Positions 8,515 to 17,559 of a stretch of DNA of 64,000 nt are shown here, piece after piece. Below the pieces are notes generated by a model. That model was not told the origin of the DNA, made no database searches, and saw only the letters and a program-made list of their open reading frames with translations. Numbering within the stretch: the first letter of the stretch is position 1; each line of letters opens with the position of its first letter. A program made the position numbers and the translations under genes. Source of the DNA: Paraburkholderia bryophila (lineage in GTDB: Bacteria > Pseudomonadota > Gammaproteobacteria > Burkholderiales > Burkholderiaceae); assembly GCF_013409255.1 (NCBI RefSeq), contig NZ_JACCAS010000001.1, positions 1,364,001 through 1,428,000 on the forward strand. The letters run 5' to 3'.

Positions 8515-9174
8515 ATGACCACGCTCTCCTCCAAGATTTACCGTTTGCTGTGCGACGAGATCATCGACGGCACGCTCGAACCGGGCCAGAAACTCGAAGA
8601 AGCGGCGCTCGCCGAACGCTTCAACGCGTCGCGCACACCGATCCGCGAAGCGCTGCGCGAACTGGCCGCGCGCGGCATGGTCGAGCTGACGCCGCGCAAA
8701 GGCGTGGTGGTTGCGCAGTTCAGCATCGACGAACTGGCCGACATGCTCGAGGCAATGTGCGAACTCGAAGCGCTGTGTTGCCGTCTGAGCGCGCAGCGCA
8801 TGAGCCTCGTCGAGAAGAAACAGCTCGAAGAACTGCAAACCGAAATGAACGCCGCGATCGCGCGCGGCGATGAAGCGGAGTACTTCGAACTCAATCGCGA
8901 CTTCCACGAACTGATCTGCAAGGGCGCGCAAAGCAAGTCGCTGGCGTCGATCATGGCGGTGCAGCGGCAGCGGCTGGCGGGCTTTCGCGCCGCGCAGCCG
9001 GCTTCGCCGTCGCGCTTCGAGTCGGCCACCGACGAGCATCGCGAGATCGTCTCCGCGATCCTCAACTCCGAACCGGAACGCGCGTACAACGCCATGCGCG
9101 ACCACACCGCACGGCTGTCTATCGTCGTGCTGGGCCGCCTCAAACGGCAACGCGCGGAACGCGAGAACGCCTGA
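8515..9174 (+). CDS. GntR family transcriptional regulator, FCD (FadR-like) subfamily
   Basis: 219 aa. N-terminal winged helix (about 5-72) with LAERFNASRTPIREALREL, then an all-helical FCD ligand-binding domain (about 80-205) with conserved Asp, Arg and His residues (ELNRDFHELI; DEHREIV; DHT) that usually hold a metal and an organic acid. It lies divergent from the FAH operon inside the catabolic cluster. GTATAC palindromes occur upstream of it, at 11343-11388 and at 14096-14105, so it probably controls all three units, released by a pathway intermediate (inference). Confidence 0.9.
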   Translation: MTTLSSKIYRLLCDEIIDGTLEPGQKLEEAALAERFNASRTPIREALRELAARGMVELTPRKGVVVAQFSIDELADMLEAMCELEALCCRLSAQRMSLVEKKQLEELQTEMNAAIARGDEAEYFELNRDFHELICKGAQSKSLASIMAVQRQRLAGFRAAQPASPSRFESATDEHREIVSAILNSEPERAYNAMRDHTARLSIVVLGRLKRQRAERENA

Positions 9175-9197
9175 GGTTGGGCTCGATTGCCGCACGC

Positions 9198-10151
9198 TCA
9201 CGCGGCCACCGCCGCGAGCGCTGCCATCGACGGCATCGAGAACTCCAACGCCTGCAACTGCTGCAATAGCGCGCCGGATTGCGCCGGGTTCATCGGCGTG
9301 AGCGGCGGGCGCACGCGATTCCACGCGGCGTCGTTCGCGAAATGCGCGACGATGCTTTTCAGCGCGGGGATCATCGGTTGCGCCTGCACGGCCAGCCGCA
9401 CCGTCGCTACCTTGCCTTCCCACTGCGTTCTCTCTTCCGGTGTCGCCGCGTTCAACAGGCTCGCAATCGCATGCGGCTGAATATTCGCGGTCGCCGAAAT
9501 GCAGCCGGCCGCGCCGAGCGGCAGCGCCTTGCCGAGCAGCGCCTCGGACGCGGGAAACACCGCGAAGCCGGGAAACTTCTCCAGCATCGCCGCCGTGTTG
9601 GCCCAATCGCCCGAACTGTCCTTGATGCCCACCACCGTGCGCGGATACGCGGCGATCAGCCGTTCGATCAGCGTGTGCGTGATCGGCACGCCGGTGAACT
9701 GCGGGATGTGATACAGCAGCACGCGCAAGCTGTCGGAGCCGACCGCTTCGATCACGTCGGCGTAGTACGCGAACAGGCCGTCGTCGCTGACGCCCTGGTA
9801 GAAGAACGGCGGCAGCATCAACGCGCCCGCGCATCCGGCATCGTTCACGTGACGCGTCAACGCGATCGCATCGGGCAGCGCGCACGCGCCGGTGCCCGGC
9901 AACATCTGCGCGGGGTCGATGCCGGCGTCGATCACGTCGTCCAGCAACGCGTGCCGCTCGGCGAGACTCAGCGAGTTGGCTTCGCTGTTGGTGCCGAACA
10001 GCGCGAGTCCCGCGCCCTGCCCGACCAGCCAGCGACAGAACGCGACGAAGCGCGGCGCGTCGACGGTGGAGTCCGCGGTGAACGGCGTGATGACCGGCGC
10101 GAATACGCGCGGTGTCGCGAATGGGTGTTTCGGGGACGTAGTGCGGGACAT
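9198..10151 (-). CDS. Dihydrodipicolinate synthase (DapA) family aldolase/hydratase
   Basis: 317 aa. TIM-barrel class I aldolase with Schiff-base Lys177 (GIKDSSGD), Tyr147 (LLYHIP) and the GTNSEANSL substrate loop in place of DapA's GTTGE. The family includes pyruvate-releasing aldolases and hydratase-aldolases of aromatic catabolism as well as sugar-acid enzymes. It is second in the leftward unit starting at 11247 with the alpha/beta hydrolase, in a catabolic setting, so pyruvate lysis of a breakdown product is more likely than lysine synthesis. Confidence 0.87.
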   Translation of the reverse strand: MSRTTSPKHPFATPRVFAPVITPFTADSTVDAPRFVAFCRWLVGQGAGLALFGTNSEANSLSLAERHALLDDVIDAGIDPAQMLPGTGACALPDAIALTRHVNDAGCAGALMLPPFFYQGVSDDGLFAYYADVIEAVGSDSLRVLLYHIPQFTGVPITHTLIERLIAAYPRTVVGIKDSSGDWANTAAMLEKFPGFAVFPASEALLGKALPLGAAGCISATANIQPHAIASLLNAATPEERTQWEGKVATVRLAVQAQPMIPALKSIVAHFANDAAWNRVRPPLTPMNPAQSGALLQQLQALEFSMPSMAALAAVAA

Positions 10152-10284
10152 GCGGGCCTCCTTGTTTGCAGTGCGGACAGTAGCGGTCGTGCGGTTGTGA
10201 CGGTCGTTTGCGACCGTCGATTGCGCGGTCGACTACGTGGGGCGATTGCGCCAACGGATGTCGTCGATCGACTCCGCGCCCCAC

Positions 10285-11247
10285 CTACCCACCGAAAAAA
10301 TCAAGCATCGCGTCCCCCAGCAACGTCTCGCCCGAATCGAAATGCGCGACCACCGACGTATGGTTGTGCCGCAACATCTGCATGAAACGCGGCGCGCGTT
10401 TCGCTCGCGCGTCACCGGCGCGTTGACGCGCCAGCAGCACGCGCTCGAAAAAAGCCGCGCCGTAGGCATCCAGATAAGGGTTCTCGTATTCGGCGACCAC
10501 CACCATGAGCGGTGTATCGAAGTGTTCGGCGTAGGTCAGCGGCGAGCGCGCGGCGTAGCGTGATTCGTCCGCGCCGAAATAGGCGCGCACGCCGGCGGCA
10601 TTCGGGTTATCCGCGAAAACATCGGCCGCGAGCCGCGCGCTAATTAGTACCGCGCCCGCCACAGCCGACGCGTTTTCCCCGTCACGCAGCCCTGCAAACA
10701 GCGGATCGCACAGATAGCTGGCGACATGTGAGCCGCCCGCCGAATGGCCGACTAAATAGATCCTGCGCGGATCGCCGCCGAACTCGACGACATGCGCATG
10801 CGCCCACGCCAACGCGGCGGCGACATCGTCAGCGCCGGCGGGATACGACGCTTCCGGCGCGAGGCGGTACTCGACATTGAGCGCCACGCAGCCCTGCCGC
10901 GCGAACCAGCGCGAGACGTTGTCGTAGATCAGTCCGTTGAAACTCTTGCTGCCGCGCAGAAAAGCACCGCCGTGGACGAACAGCACGACATCGGCATTGC
11001 CCTTGCGTCGTGTCTCTTCCGAAACGAACACATCGAGCCGCTGCCGTTCATGGCTGCCGTACGGAACGTCGCGCGCCGCCTCGAACGATGCGCCCGCATC
11101 ACGCGCCGCGGCCACCAACGGCGAATACGCGCAGATCACCAGATCGCGGTGCGCGTTGATGTCGCTCCCCCATACCGGCCCGATCTGCGCGAAGCGCTGC
11201 CTGAGCGTGGCGGACAGACTGCCTAACGGTTCCTGCGAGGTCTGCAT
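10285..11247 (-). CDS. Alpha/beta hydrolase, hormone-sensitive-lipase-like
   Basis: 320 aa from ATG 11247, preferred over an ATG 18 bases upstream because AAGGA precedes it. Oxyanion motif HGGAFLRGS (92-100), nucleophile GHSAGG with Ser169, and a late His in HNHTSV. Such enzymes hydrolyse carboxyl esters, amides (kynurenine formamidase-like members) or C-C bonds. It is divergent from the VOC/2-hydroxyacid dehydrogenase unit across a shared promoter with three GTATAC-type sites. Confidence 0.86.
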   Translation of the reverse strand: MQTSQEPLGSLSATLRQRFAQIGPVWGSDINAHRDLVICAYSPLVAAARDAGASFEAARDVPYGSHERQRLDVFVSEETRRKGNADVVLFVHGGAFLRGSKSFNGLIYDNVSRWFARQGCVALNVEYRLAPEASYPAGADDVAAALAWAHAHVVEFGGDPRRIYLVGHSAGGSHVASYLCDPLFAGLRDGENASAVAGAVLISARLAADVFADNPNAAGVRAYFGADESRYAARSPLTYAEHFDTPLMVVVAEYENPYLDAYGAAFFERVLLARQRAGDARAKRAPRFMQMLRHNHTSVVAHFDSGETLLGDAMLDFFGG

Positions 11248-11342
11248 CGGTGGTCCTTCATACATCGCGGTGATTCAGCGGGCTGCTGAAGCAAAGCCGC
11301 CTAAGCGGAGCTAGCCCCGATCAGCGTATGAAGACCATTCTG

Positions 11343-11388
11343 GTATATCAATTTGTTTTTGTGTATACATTTGTTATCCGTAGTATAC
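11343..11388. promoter_or_regulatory. Triple GTATAC operator in the divergent hydrolase/VOC promoter
   Basis: GTATAT at 11343-11348, GTATAC at 11363-11368 and GTATAC at 11383-11388 are again exactly 20 bp apart. The arrangement copies the gntR promoter (8324-8369), which supports a common regulator. Confidence 0.65.
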
Positions 11389-11481
11389 CTGGTGAAGTTG
11401 CGGACACACTTGATTCACAGTCACGACAACCCTCCCTTCGCCTGCGGGCGATTCATCGTCAGGACAACCCAAGGACATCTC

Positions 11482-11910
11482 ATGGACAAGCTCCGTCATA
11501 TCGCGCTCTCGGTGGAAGATCCCGAAGCCGCCGCGCAATTCTTCGAGCAGGCGTTCGGCATGCGGCGCGCGGGCAACGCGATGCGCGGCATCTATATGAC
11601 CGACGGCACCATGAACGTGGCGCTGCTCAACTTCAAGGACGAGACCGTGCCCGGCTATGCGGGCCTGAAGGACGTGCGCGGCGTGATCCACTTCGGTATG
11701 TGGGTGGATAACGTCGACGACACCGCGGCGCGCGTGGTCGCGGCCGGCGGCACGTATCTGACGGGCCGCCACGAAAAAGATCCGAACGTGTTCTACGAAG
11801 TGAAGTACCGGATGCCTGACGGCACTGTGTTCGACATCACCGAAAACGGCTGGAAAGGCGCGGTGAAGGAAGTGGCGCCGACGGTTGCATCGTCCACCGA
11901 TCCGCAATGA
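11482..11910 (+). CDS. VOC family protein
   Basis: 142 aa from ATG 11482 with AAGGACA upstream. Glyoxalase/bleomycin-resistance/dioxygenase fold with likely metal ligands His6 (LRHIALS), His70 (GVIHFG) and an acidic residue near Asp118 (TVFDIT). It differs from the VOC protein at 5469 in length and in the third ligand, so it is probably an isomerase, lyase or decarboxylase-like enzyme and not a second copy. Its stop overlaps the next start (ATGA), showing coupling to the 2-hydroxyacid dehydrogenase. Confidence 0.82.
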   Translation: MDKLRHIALSVEDPEAAAQFFEQAFGMRRAGNAMRGIYMTDGTMNVALLNFKDETVPGYAGLKDVRGVIHFGMWVDNVDDTAARVVAAGGTYLTGRHEKDPNVFYEVKYRMPDGTVFDITENGWKGAVKEVAPTVASSTDPQ

Positions 11911-12866
11911 GCGCGGGCATGAGCAGCACGCACGTGCTGGCGCTGATCGCGCTGCCCGACGCGACGCTCGATGCGCTGCGGCGCGATTACACGCTGCACT
12001 ACCACCCGGATGGTTTGAGCGTCGAGGCGTTGTCGTCGCGCGTTGAACTGGCGAACGTGCGCGCGGTGGTGACCAACGGCTCGACCGGTTTGTCGGACGC
12101 GCAGATGGCCGCGCTGCCCGCGCTCGAAATCGTCGGCGCGTTCGGCGCGGGCTACGAGAATGTCGATGTCGCCGCCGCCACGCGACGCGGCATCGTCGTC
12201 ACGCATGCGCCGGGCGCGAATGCGGCGACTGTCGCCGATCATGCAATCGGTCTGCTGCTCGCGCTCGCGCGCGGCTACGCGCCGCTCACCGACGCGGTGC
12301 GCGCCGGCCATTGGCGCACCTCGCGCGCCGAGCGGCCGACGCTAACGGGCGCGCGCCTAGGTCTCGTCGGCATGGGTCGGATCGGCCGGTTGATCGCCGC
12401 GCGCGCGCAGGGCTTCGACGTCACGCTCGGCTATCACGGACGTCAGCCGCATGCCGACGCGCCCGGCCGCTACTACGGCAACCTCGTCGAACTCGCGCGG
12501 GACAGCGAGTTTCTGGTGATCGCCTGCAACGGCGGCCCGGCGACGAAACATCTGATCGATCGTGACGTGCTGCGAGCGCTCGGGCCGCACGGCTATGTGG
12601 TGAACGTGTCGCGCGGTTCAGTGCTGGATACGCAGGCGCTGATCGACGCGCTCGCCGACGGCGCGCTCGCGGGCGCGGGGCTCGACGTGATCGACAGCGA
12701 ACCCGAGGTGCCGCGCGCGCTGCTCGATCATCCCGGCGTGCTGATTACGCCGCATATTGCGGGGCGTTCGCCCGCTTCATGGATCGCGCAGCGCGACGCG
12801 TTGCTCGCCAGTCTGTCGCAGCACTTTGCCCACGCACCGATCGAATTCGCGGTGCGCACTGCCTGA
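11907..12866 (+). CDS. D-isomer-specific 2-hydroxyacid dehydrogenase
   Basis: 319 aa. Rossmann motif GMGRIG (155-160) and the catalytic set Arg236 (NVSRGS), Glu265 (DSEPEV) and His283 (TPHIAG). It interconverts a 2-oxo acid and a D-2-hydroxy acid with NAD(P)H; hydroxypyruvate/glyoxylate-type substrates are typical. The start overlaps the VOC stop as ATGA; a second ATG at 11919 is possible. It is followed after 97 bases by a porin, likely on the same transcript. Confidence 0.9.
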   Translation: MSAGMSSTHVLALIALPDATLDALRRDYTLHYHPDGLSVEALSSRVELANVRAVVTNGSTGLSDAQMAALPALEIVGAFGAGYENVDVAAATRRGIVVTHAPGANAATVADHAIGLLLALARGYAPLTDAVRAGHWRTSRAERPTLTGARLGLVGMGRIGRLIAARAQGFDVTLGYHGRQPHADAPGRYYGNLVELARDSEFLVIACNGGPATKHLIDRDVLRALGPHGYVVNVSRGSVLDTQALIDALADGALAGAGLDVIDSEPEVPRALLDHPGVLITPHIAGRSPASWIAQRDALLASLSQHFAHAPIEFAVRTA

Positions 12867-12963
12867 AACGGGGCGGCGCAGTATCGCGCCGCCCTCTCCG
12901 TCGTCCGCTGTTCCCGCTGTTCCTGCAATTCCCGCTGTTCCCAACCGCACCAGAGGATCCGCC

Positions 12964-13989
12964 ATGAACGTTCGATCGTTGGGCGCGCTCGCGCTCAGTT
13001 GCGTCACTGCATGGGGACTCGCGTCCCGCGTGGTTCATGCGCAGACGTCTGTCACGCTGTACGGACTCGTCGGCCTCGATATCGCCGACACCAAACGCAG
13101 CAACGGCCCGCCCGCCGCGATCGCCGAACAAAGCCCCGGGCTCACGGCGCCGTACTGGGGCATCCGCGTCAACGAGGAACTCGGCGCCGGCTACCGCGCG
13201 ATCGCCGTGCTCGAAAGCTTCTTCCAGCCGACCAACGGCGGCGTCGGCCGCACGTCCGCCGATCCGTTCTGGGGCCGCAACTCGTACGTCGGCATCGCCG
13301 GGCCGTTCGGCCGCGTCACGCTCGGGCGGCACACCAACCTGCTCTACCTCGCCGAACAGGCGGTCAATCCGTTTCAGGCGTCGATCCTGTTTTCGCCGCT
13401 GGTGATGCAGACCTTCACCGCGCCGTACGGCGGCAGCATCGCGGGCGATACCGTGTGGAACAACGGCATTCAGTACACCAGCCCGAATCTGAACGGCCTG
13501 ACCACCACCGCCGTGTATGCGCCCGGCGGCTTCGCGGGCTCAAACGGGGTCTACAACGCCGCGTTATCCACCACCTATGCCGGCGGTTCGCTCACCGCTG
13601 TCGCGACCGTGCAACGCACGCGTGTGGTGGCCGGTGTCGCATCGCCGACACAGAACGCGTACCTCGTCGGCGGTGCGTACGATTTTTCGCTGTTCAAACT
13701 GTACGGCGCATTGCAAGGACTGCGCACCGACTCAACCGGCGTCGGCGCGCACACCTTCGAAGCGGGCCTGTTCGTGCCGCTCACCGCGCAACTCAGCGCG
13801 CTCGCCGAATGGGCGTACACGCGCCGCAGCGCGCCTAAAAACGCCGTCAGCGGGCGCAACACGGGCTCCGCGGGGCTCGACTACTTCCTCTCCAAACGCA
13901 CCGATCTGTACCTGCTGACCGTCTACGACCGGCTTTCCGGCTACGGCACGGCAATGACCTATGCGACCGGAATCCGGCATCTGTTTTGA
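12964..13989 (+). CDS. Gram-negative porin
   Basis: 341 aa from ATG 12964 with GAGG upstream. Signal peptide ends VVHA-QTS, followed by the porin start SVTLYGLVGLDIAD, the LGRHTNL-type barrel segment, and a terminal aromatic Phe (GIRHLF) for BAM recognition. It should let the cluster's substrate cross the outer membrane. The preceding spacer (12904-12942) has three copies of CCGCTGTTC. Confidence 0.88.
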   Translation: MNVRSLGALALSCVTAWGLASRVVHAQTSVTLYGLVGLDIADTKRSNGPPAAIAEQSPGLTAPYWGIRVNEELGAGYRAIAVLESFFQPTNGGVGRTSADPFWGRNSYVGIAGPFGRVTLGRHTNLLYLAEQAVNPFQASILFSPLVMQTFTAPYGGSIAGDTVWNNGIQYTSPNLNGLTTTAVYAPGGFAGSNGVYNAALSTTYAGGSLTAVATVQRTRVVAGVASPTQNAYLVGGAYDFSLFKLYGALQGLRTDSTGVGAHTFEAGLFVPLTAQLSALAEWAYTRRSAPKNAVSGRNTGSAGLDYFLSKRTDLYLLTVYDRLSGYGTAMTYATGIRHLF

Positions 13990-14077
13990 CGCGCTATGCC
14001 ATTCGGGTCAACCCGCTATAACTAAACCGCTGTTTTGTATAAAAAAATAAAGCTCGGAATCCAAATTTTGCCGTGGG

Positions 14078-14105
14078 TATAATTTTTTCCAGTTTGTGTA
14101 TACAC
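14078..14105 (+). promoter_or_regulatory. Candidate promoter with GTGTATACAC operator before the second porin
   Basis: A TATAAT -10 lies at 14078-14083 and the perfect 10-bp palindrome GTGTATACAC at 14096-14105, right over the expected start of transcription, a classic repressor position. The core GTATAC matches the sites near 8324 and 11363. I see no strong -35 box. Confidence 0.6.
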
Positions 14106-14192
14106 GACAGAAAAGGAAGGCACCGCGGCTGTCGCGCGCGACGACAGCACTCTCAACAACACGAAAAGAACGACGATCTGTTTGGAGATGGA

Positions 14193-15233
14193 ATGAAAAA
14201 GAAGACTCTCGTGTCAGGCGCCATGATGCTTGCATGCGCCGGGGCACATGCTCAGTCGAGCGTCTGGCTGTCCGGTTATGTCGACCTGAACATCGAACAT
14301 CTGATCTCATCCGGCTCGGGCGGCAACGTCACGCGCATGTCGAGCGGCGGGTTGAACAACTCGCGTTTCAACCTGAGCGGCGTCGAGGATCTGGGCGGCG
14401 GCAACAAGGCCGTGTTCACCGTCGAGCCGATGTTCTCCGCGAACACCGGCGTGCAGTCGACGCAGTTCCGTCAATCGTTCGTCGGTCTCAAGGGCAACTG
14501 GGGTGAAGTGACCATGGGGCGTCAGTTCACGCCGTCGTACTGGATTGCGGGCTACGCCGATCCGAGCTGGGCGGCCGATTTCAGTATGGTCAACAACATG
14601 GAGTTCTTCTACGCGTCGTATCGCGTGGATAACGCGATCCAGTACAAGACGCCGAGCTTCTACGGCTTCACCGGCCGCATCATGGCCACGACCGGCGTGG
14701 GCGACAGCACTCGCGCGGGGCGTTTTCTGAGCACCAGCCTCGACTATCGCCACGGGCCGATTTTCATCGGCGCGGTGAGCGAGTTGCAGTACACGCGGGA
14801 CATCTTCAAGTCGTCGCAGATTCATTCGTCGCGCGATAACTACTTTGCCGCCGTCTACAAGTTCGGTGGCTTCGAGCCGACCCTGATCTATCACACGTAC
14901 AACGGCTATTACGCTTATCCGCCGTACGTCGCGTTCAATTCGCAAGGTTGGGACGCGCAGGTCGGCGCGCGCTGGAATATCGACGGCCGCAGCCGCGTGT
15001 ATGTCAGCGTGGTGCATCGTCACGACGACAACAACAAAAGCATTTCCAGCGCGACCGGCGGCGTGATCGGCTACCTGTACGGTTTGTCGAAACGCACCGA
15101 CCTGTATGCCACTTTCGCTCACGTGAAGAGCCAGAACAACGTGCCGGTCGCGTATCCGGTGACGTTCCAGGTCTATCCGAACGCGGGACAGAATCCGAGC
15201 GGCTTCCAGTTCGGTATTCGTCACGCGTTTTAA
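14193..15233 (+). CDS. Gram-negative porin
   Basis: 346 aa from ATG 14193 (MKKKTL) with GGAGATGGA upstream. Signal peptide ends GAHA-QSS, followed by VWLSGYVDLNIEH, repeated beta-strand segments (MGRQFTPSYW) and C-terminal Phe (GIRHAF). It is clearly diverged from the porin just upstream. It heads an operon with the LVIVD protein (19-base gap) and cytochrome c, under the GTGTATACAC operator. Confidence 0.88.
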   Translation: MKKKTLVSGAMMLACAGAHAQSSVWLSGYVDLNIEHLISSGSGGNVTRMSSGGLNNSRFNLSGVEDLGGGNKAVFTVEPMFSANTGVQSTQFRQSFVGLKGNWGEVTMGRQFTPSYWIAGYADPSWAADFSMVNNMEFFYASYRVDNAIQYKTPSFYGFTGRIMATTGVGDSTRAGRFLSTSLDYRHGPIFIGAVSELQYTRDIFKSSQIHSSRDNYFAAVYKFGGFEPTLIYHTYNGYYAYPPYVAFNSQGWDAQVGARWNIDGRSRVYVSVVHRHDDNNKSISSATGGVIGYLYGLSKRTDLYATFAHVKSQNNVPVAYPVTFQVYPNAGQNPSGFQFGIRHAF

Positions 15234-15252
15234 TATAAAAAGGAGGAAGCCC

Positions 15253-17055
15253 ATGCTTCGCACAAGCCATCTGAAATCCACTCTCGCAACCGGCGCGCTG
15301 CTGGCGTTCATGTCAGCCGCCGCGTACGCGAGCGGCGACGCGGCGCAACCTGTGGCCGCGGCATCGGACGCGGCCGCAACCGCTGCGGCGGCATCGGCGA
15401 CGCCCGGCACGCCGGCGGTCAAAGACCCGTACCTTGCCGCGTGGTTGCGCCTGACGCCGAATCGGCCGCCGCTGCCGCTCAAGCCGGGCGTCGACTACGG
15501 CATGGACCCGGCGACCGGTCAGTTCGTGTGGCCGAAAGCGACGCCCGAAGTTCACCAGGGGCAGCGCTTCCCCGGCGAAATGACCACGTGGGACAAGAAG
15601 AGTTACGCGAAGGACGTGAAGGTGTTGGCCTTCTATCCGCTCGTCGATTCGCCCTTTCACGCCTGGAACAATATCGCTGACTTCGACGGTCGCCGTTACC
15701 TCTACATTCACGACCGCGACTATCTGCGGATCATGGACGTAACCGATCCCGCCAACGGCAAGGTGGTGTTTTCGGAAGGCGGCACGTGGGGCCCGAAAGG
15801 ACCGACCGAGCATTTCGATCCGAACAACGTACACAACTACCTGGGCGGCGCCACCATTGTGTGGAGCAAGAAGCTCGGCAAGCCGGTGCTGGTGGCGTCG
15901 TTTGAAATTGGCCGCTATGGGCTGATGACGGACAAGAGCGAGCAGCCGGACAAGGTCGAAGCGCAGCGTCACTACAACTCGCTGAAGGGCTTCAAGGTTT
16001 TCGAAATGGACGGCCCGCTGCCGAGCCAATGGAAGCTGATCGCGACGCGTACCACCGACTACAAGCATCCCGATGCGCCGGTCGGCCAGCAGCAGGGTTC
16101 GGGTTCGCTCGATGCGCCGGAGTACTACGGCGGCAAGTACATGATTCTGTCGGCCGCGCCGGATGACAGCTATGGATTGACCGAGTACCCGAACTATCTG
16201 TATTCGCCGGGCTATCAGGTGTGGGACATGTCGGACCCGGCCGATCCGAAGTTCGTTTCGCAGATCTCGGTGCCGGGGCAGATTCTCGGTAATGAAGCCC
16301 ATGAGCAGGCTTATCTGCAGAATCCGCGCGCGGGGAATCGTACTTCGTGGATGGGGTCGCGGATTCCAATCTTCTTGCCGAAGCCGTTGGAGCAAGGCGG
16401 CAAGATTGGCTTTGGCGCGATGGGTGGGCTCGGGTTGTATTCGTTCGATCTGTCGAATCCGGCTAAGCCGAAGGTGCTGGGCAATGTGAATACGGCGCCG
16501 AGTTTCGCGGGCACCGAATACGACAATGCCGATGTCAGTCAGTACGAGCGCACAGGGTTCGTGCTGACGAGCGGTTATCCGATGAATCGCGATTGCTATG
16601 AGCCGTATAAGGACATCTTTGTCGTCGATGCGCGCGATCCTTCACATCTGAAGGTAGCGGCGAAGTTGCCGCAGCCTACGCCGCCTGAGGGGGCGCCTTT
16701 TACCAGCTTCTGCCAGCGTGGGGGGAACTTTGGGCCTAAGCGGTCGAACGCTATTGGGCAGCCTGGCGGGTCGCGGCAAGGGGTGATTCCTTACTCGTTC
16801 TATAACGCCGGTGTGCAGATCTTCGATGTGCGAAATCCGGAGAAGCCGACTATTGCCGGGTATTTTGTGCCTGCGTTGGCGGATGAGAGTGAGTTGCCTA
16901 GCTATACGCTTGGGAAAGGTGTGCTGGCGATTTATACCGAGTACGACCGCAATATCATTTGGGCCTTTACTGAGAATGGCGCGTATGCGTTGTCGACGCC
17001 GTTGTTGGGCAAGCCTGTGATTGGCGCGCCGGCTAAGCCGTGGCCGCCGCGGTGA
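15253..17055 (+). CDS. Exported LVIVD-repeat (beta-propeller-like) protein
   Basis: 600 aa from ATG 15253 behind a perfect AGGAGG (15241-15246). Signal peptide ends AYA-SGD, then an Ala-rich linker. The body repeats a YLYIHD/IMDVTDPA type motif (also YSFDLSNPAKPKVLG, IFVVDARDPS, VQIFDVRNPEKP), the LVIVD repeat thought to build a propeller. Function in this family is mostly unknown. It sits between a porin and a c-type cytochrome, which suggests a periplasmic binding or oxidation step. The last third uses visibly fewer GC-ending codons than the first. Confidence 0.8.
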   Translation: MLRTSHLKSTLATGALLAFMSAAAYASGDAAQPVAAASDAAATAAAASATPGTPAVKDPYLAAWLRLTPNRPPLPLKPGVDYGMDPATGQFVWPKATPEVHQGQRFPGEMTTWDKKSYAKDVKVLAFYPLVDSPFHAWNNIADFDGRRYLYIHDRDYLRIMDVTDPANGKVVFSEGGTWGPKGPTEHFDPNNVHNYLGGATIVWSKKLGKPVLVASFEIGRYGLMTDKSEQPDKVEAQRHYNSLKGFKVFEMDGPLPSQWKLIATRTTDYKHPDAPVGQQQGSGSLDAPEYYGGKYMILSAAPDDSYGLTEYPNYLYSPGYQVWDMSDPADPKFVSQISVPGQILGNEAHEQAYLQNPRAGNRTSWMGSRIPIFLPKPLEQGGKIGFGAMGGLGLYSFDLSNPAKPKVLGNVNTAPSFAGTEYDNADVSQYERTGFVLTSGYPMNRDCYEPYKDIFVVDARDPSHLKVAAKLPQPTPPEGAPFTSFCQRGGNFGPKRSNAIGQPGGSRQGVIPYSFYNAGVQIFDVRNPEKPTIAGYFVPALADESELPSYTLGKGVLAIYTEYDRNIIWAFTENGAYALSTPLLGKPVIGAPAKPWPPR

Positions 17056-17106
17056 GCAGTTTGGTTTTTTGTTGTTCCATGCTGTTGGATTGAGCGCTTT
17101 GCTTTT

Positions 17107-17140
17107 GCCCCGCCGGCGACTTCGTTCGGTGGGGCTTTTT
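17107..17140 (+). terminator. Hairpin with T-run after the LVIVD gene
   Basis: GCCCCGCC (17107-17114) pairs with GGTGGGGC (17128-17135, one G-T pair) and is followed by TTTTT. It lies before the cytochrome gene, so it may reduce rather than stop readthrough. Confidence 0.6.
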
Positions 17141-17165
17141 CGTTTCGTCTGTCTGGAGTGTGATT

Positions 17166-17513
17166 GTGAAATGGATTGGGGTTGTTCTGGTTCTTGTGGG
17201 TGTGGTTGGGGGGAGTGCTGGTGCCTTTGGTGCTACGGCTACGGCCGGGGATGCTGCGAATGTCGCGCACTCGACCTCGGCCAGCGAACAGACCTGCCGG
17301 GCTTGTCATGCCATCGATACCACTAAAGTCGGGCCGCCCTTTCGAGCTATCTCCGAGCGCTATCGCGGGGATCCTGATGCGGTTGCCAAGCTTGAGAAAA
17401 GTATGCTTGAAGGGAGTTCTGGGAAGTGGAATACCGGGGCGAGTATGCCAGCTAATGCTATTTCTCATGCTGATGCTGAGAGGTTTGCTCGGTGGATTCT
17501 TGGGGTTAAGTAG
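17166..17513 (+). CDS. Periplasmic c-type cytochrome (class I)
   Basis: 115 aa from GTG 17166 (GGAG 8 bases upstream); an in-frame GTG at 17160 is the alternative. Sec signal to about residue 23. Heme motif CRACH (Cys44, Cys47, His48) and the likely axial Met94 in GASMP. It carries electrons, presumably from an oxidation linked to the LVIVD protein upstream (inference). The DNA is unusually G/T-rich with runs of G, unlike the rest of the cluster. Confidence 0.85.
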   Translation: MKWIGVVLVLVGVVGGSAGAFGATATAGDAANVAHSTSASEQTCRACHAIDTTKVGPPFRAISERYRGDPDAVAKLEKSMLEGSSGKWNTGASMPANAISHADAERFARWILGVK

Positions 17514-17559
17514 TTTGGACGTTTGCCTGTTGACGGTGTTTTTCTGTGCTCTTTGGGTG

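Noticed and set aside
8353..10284. 643-codon minus-strand frame spanning gntR and the DapA-family gene
   Set aside because: It crosses two real genes in wrong frames and has no recognisable domain.
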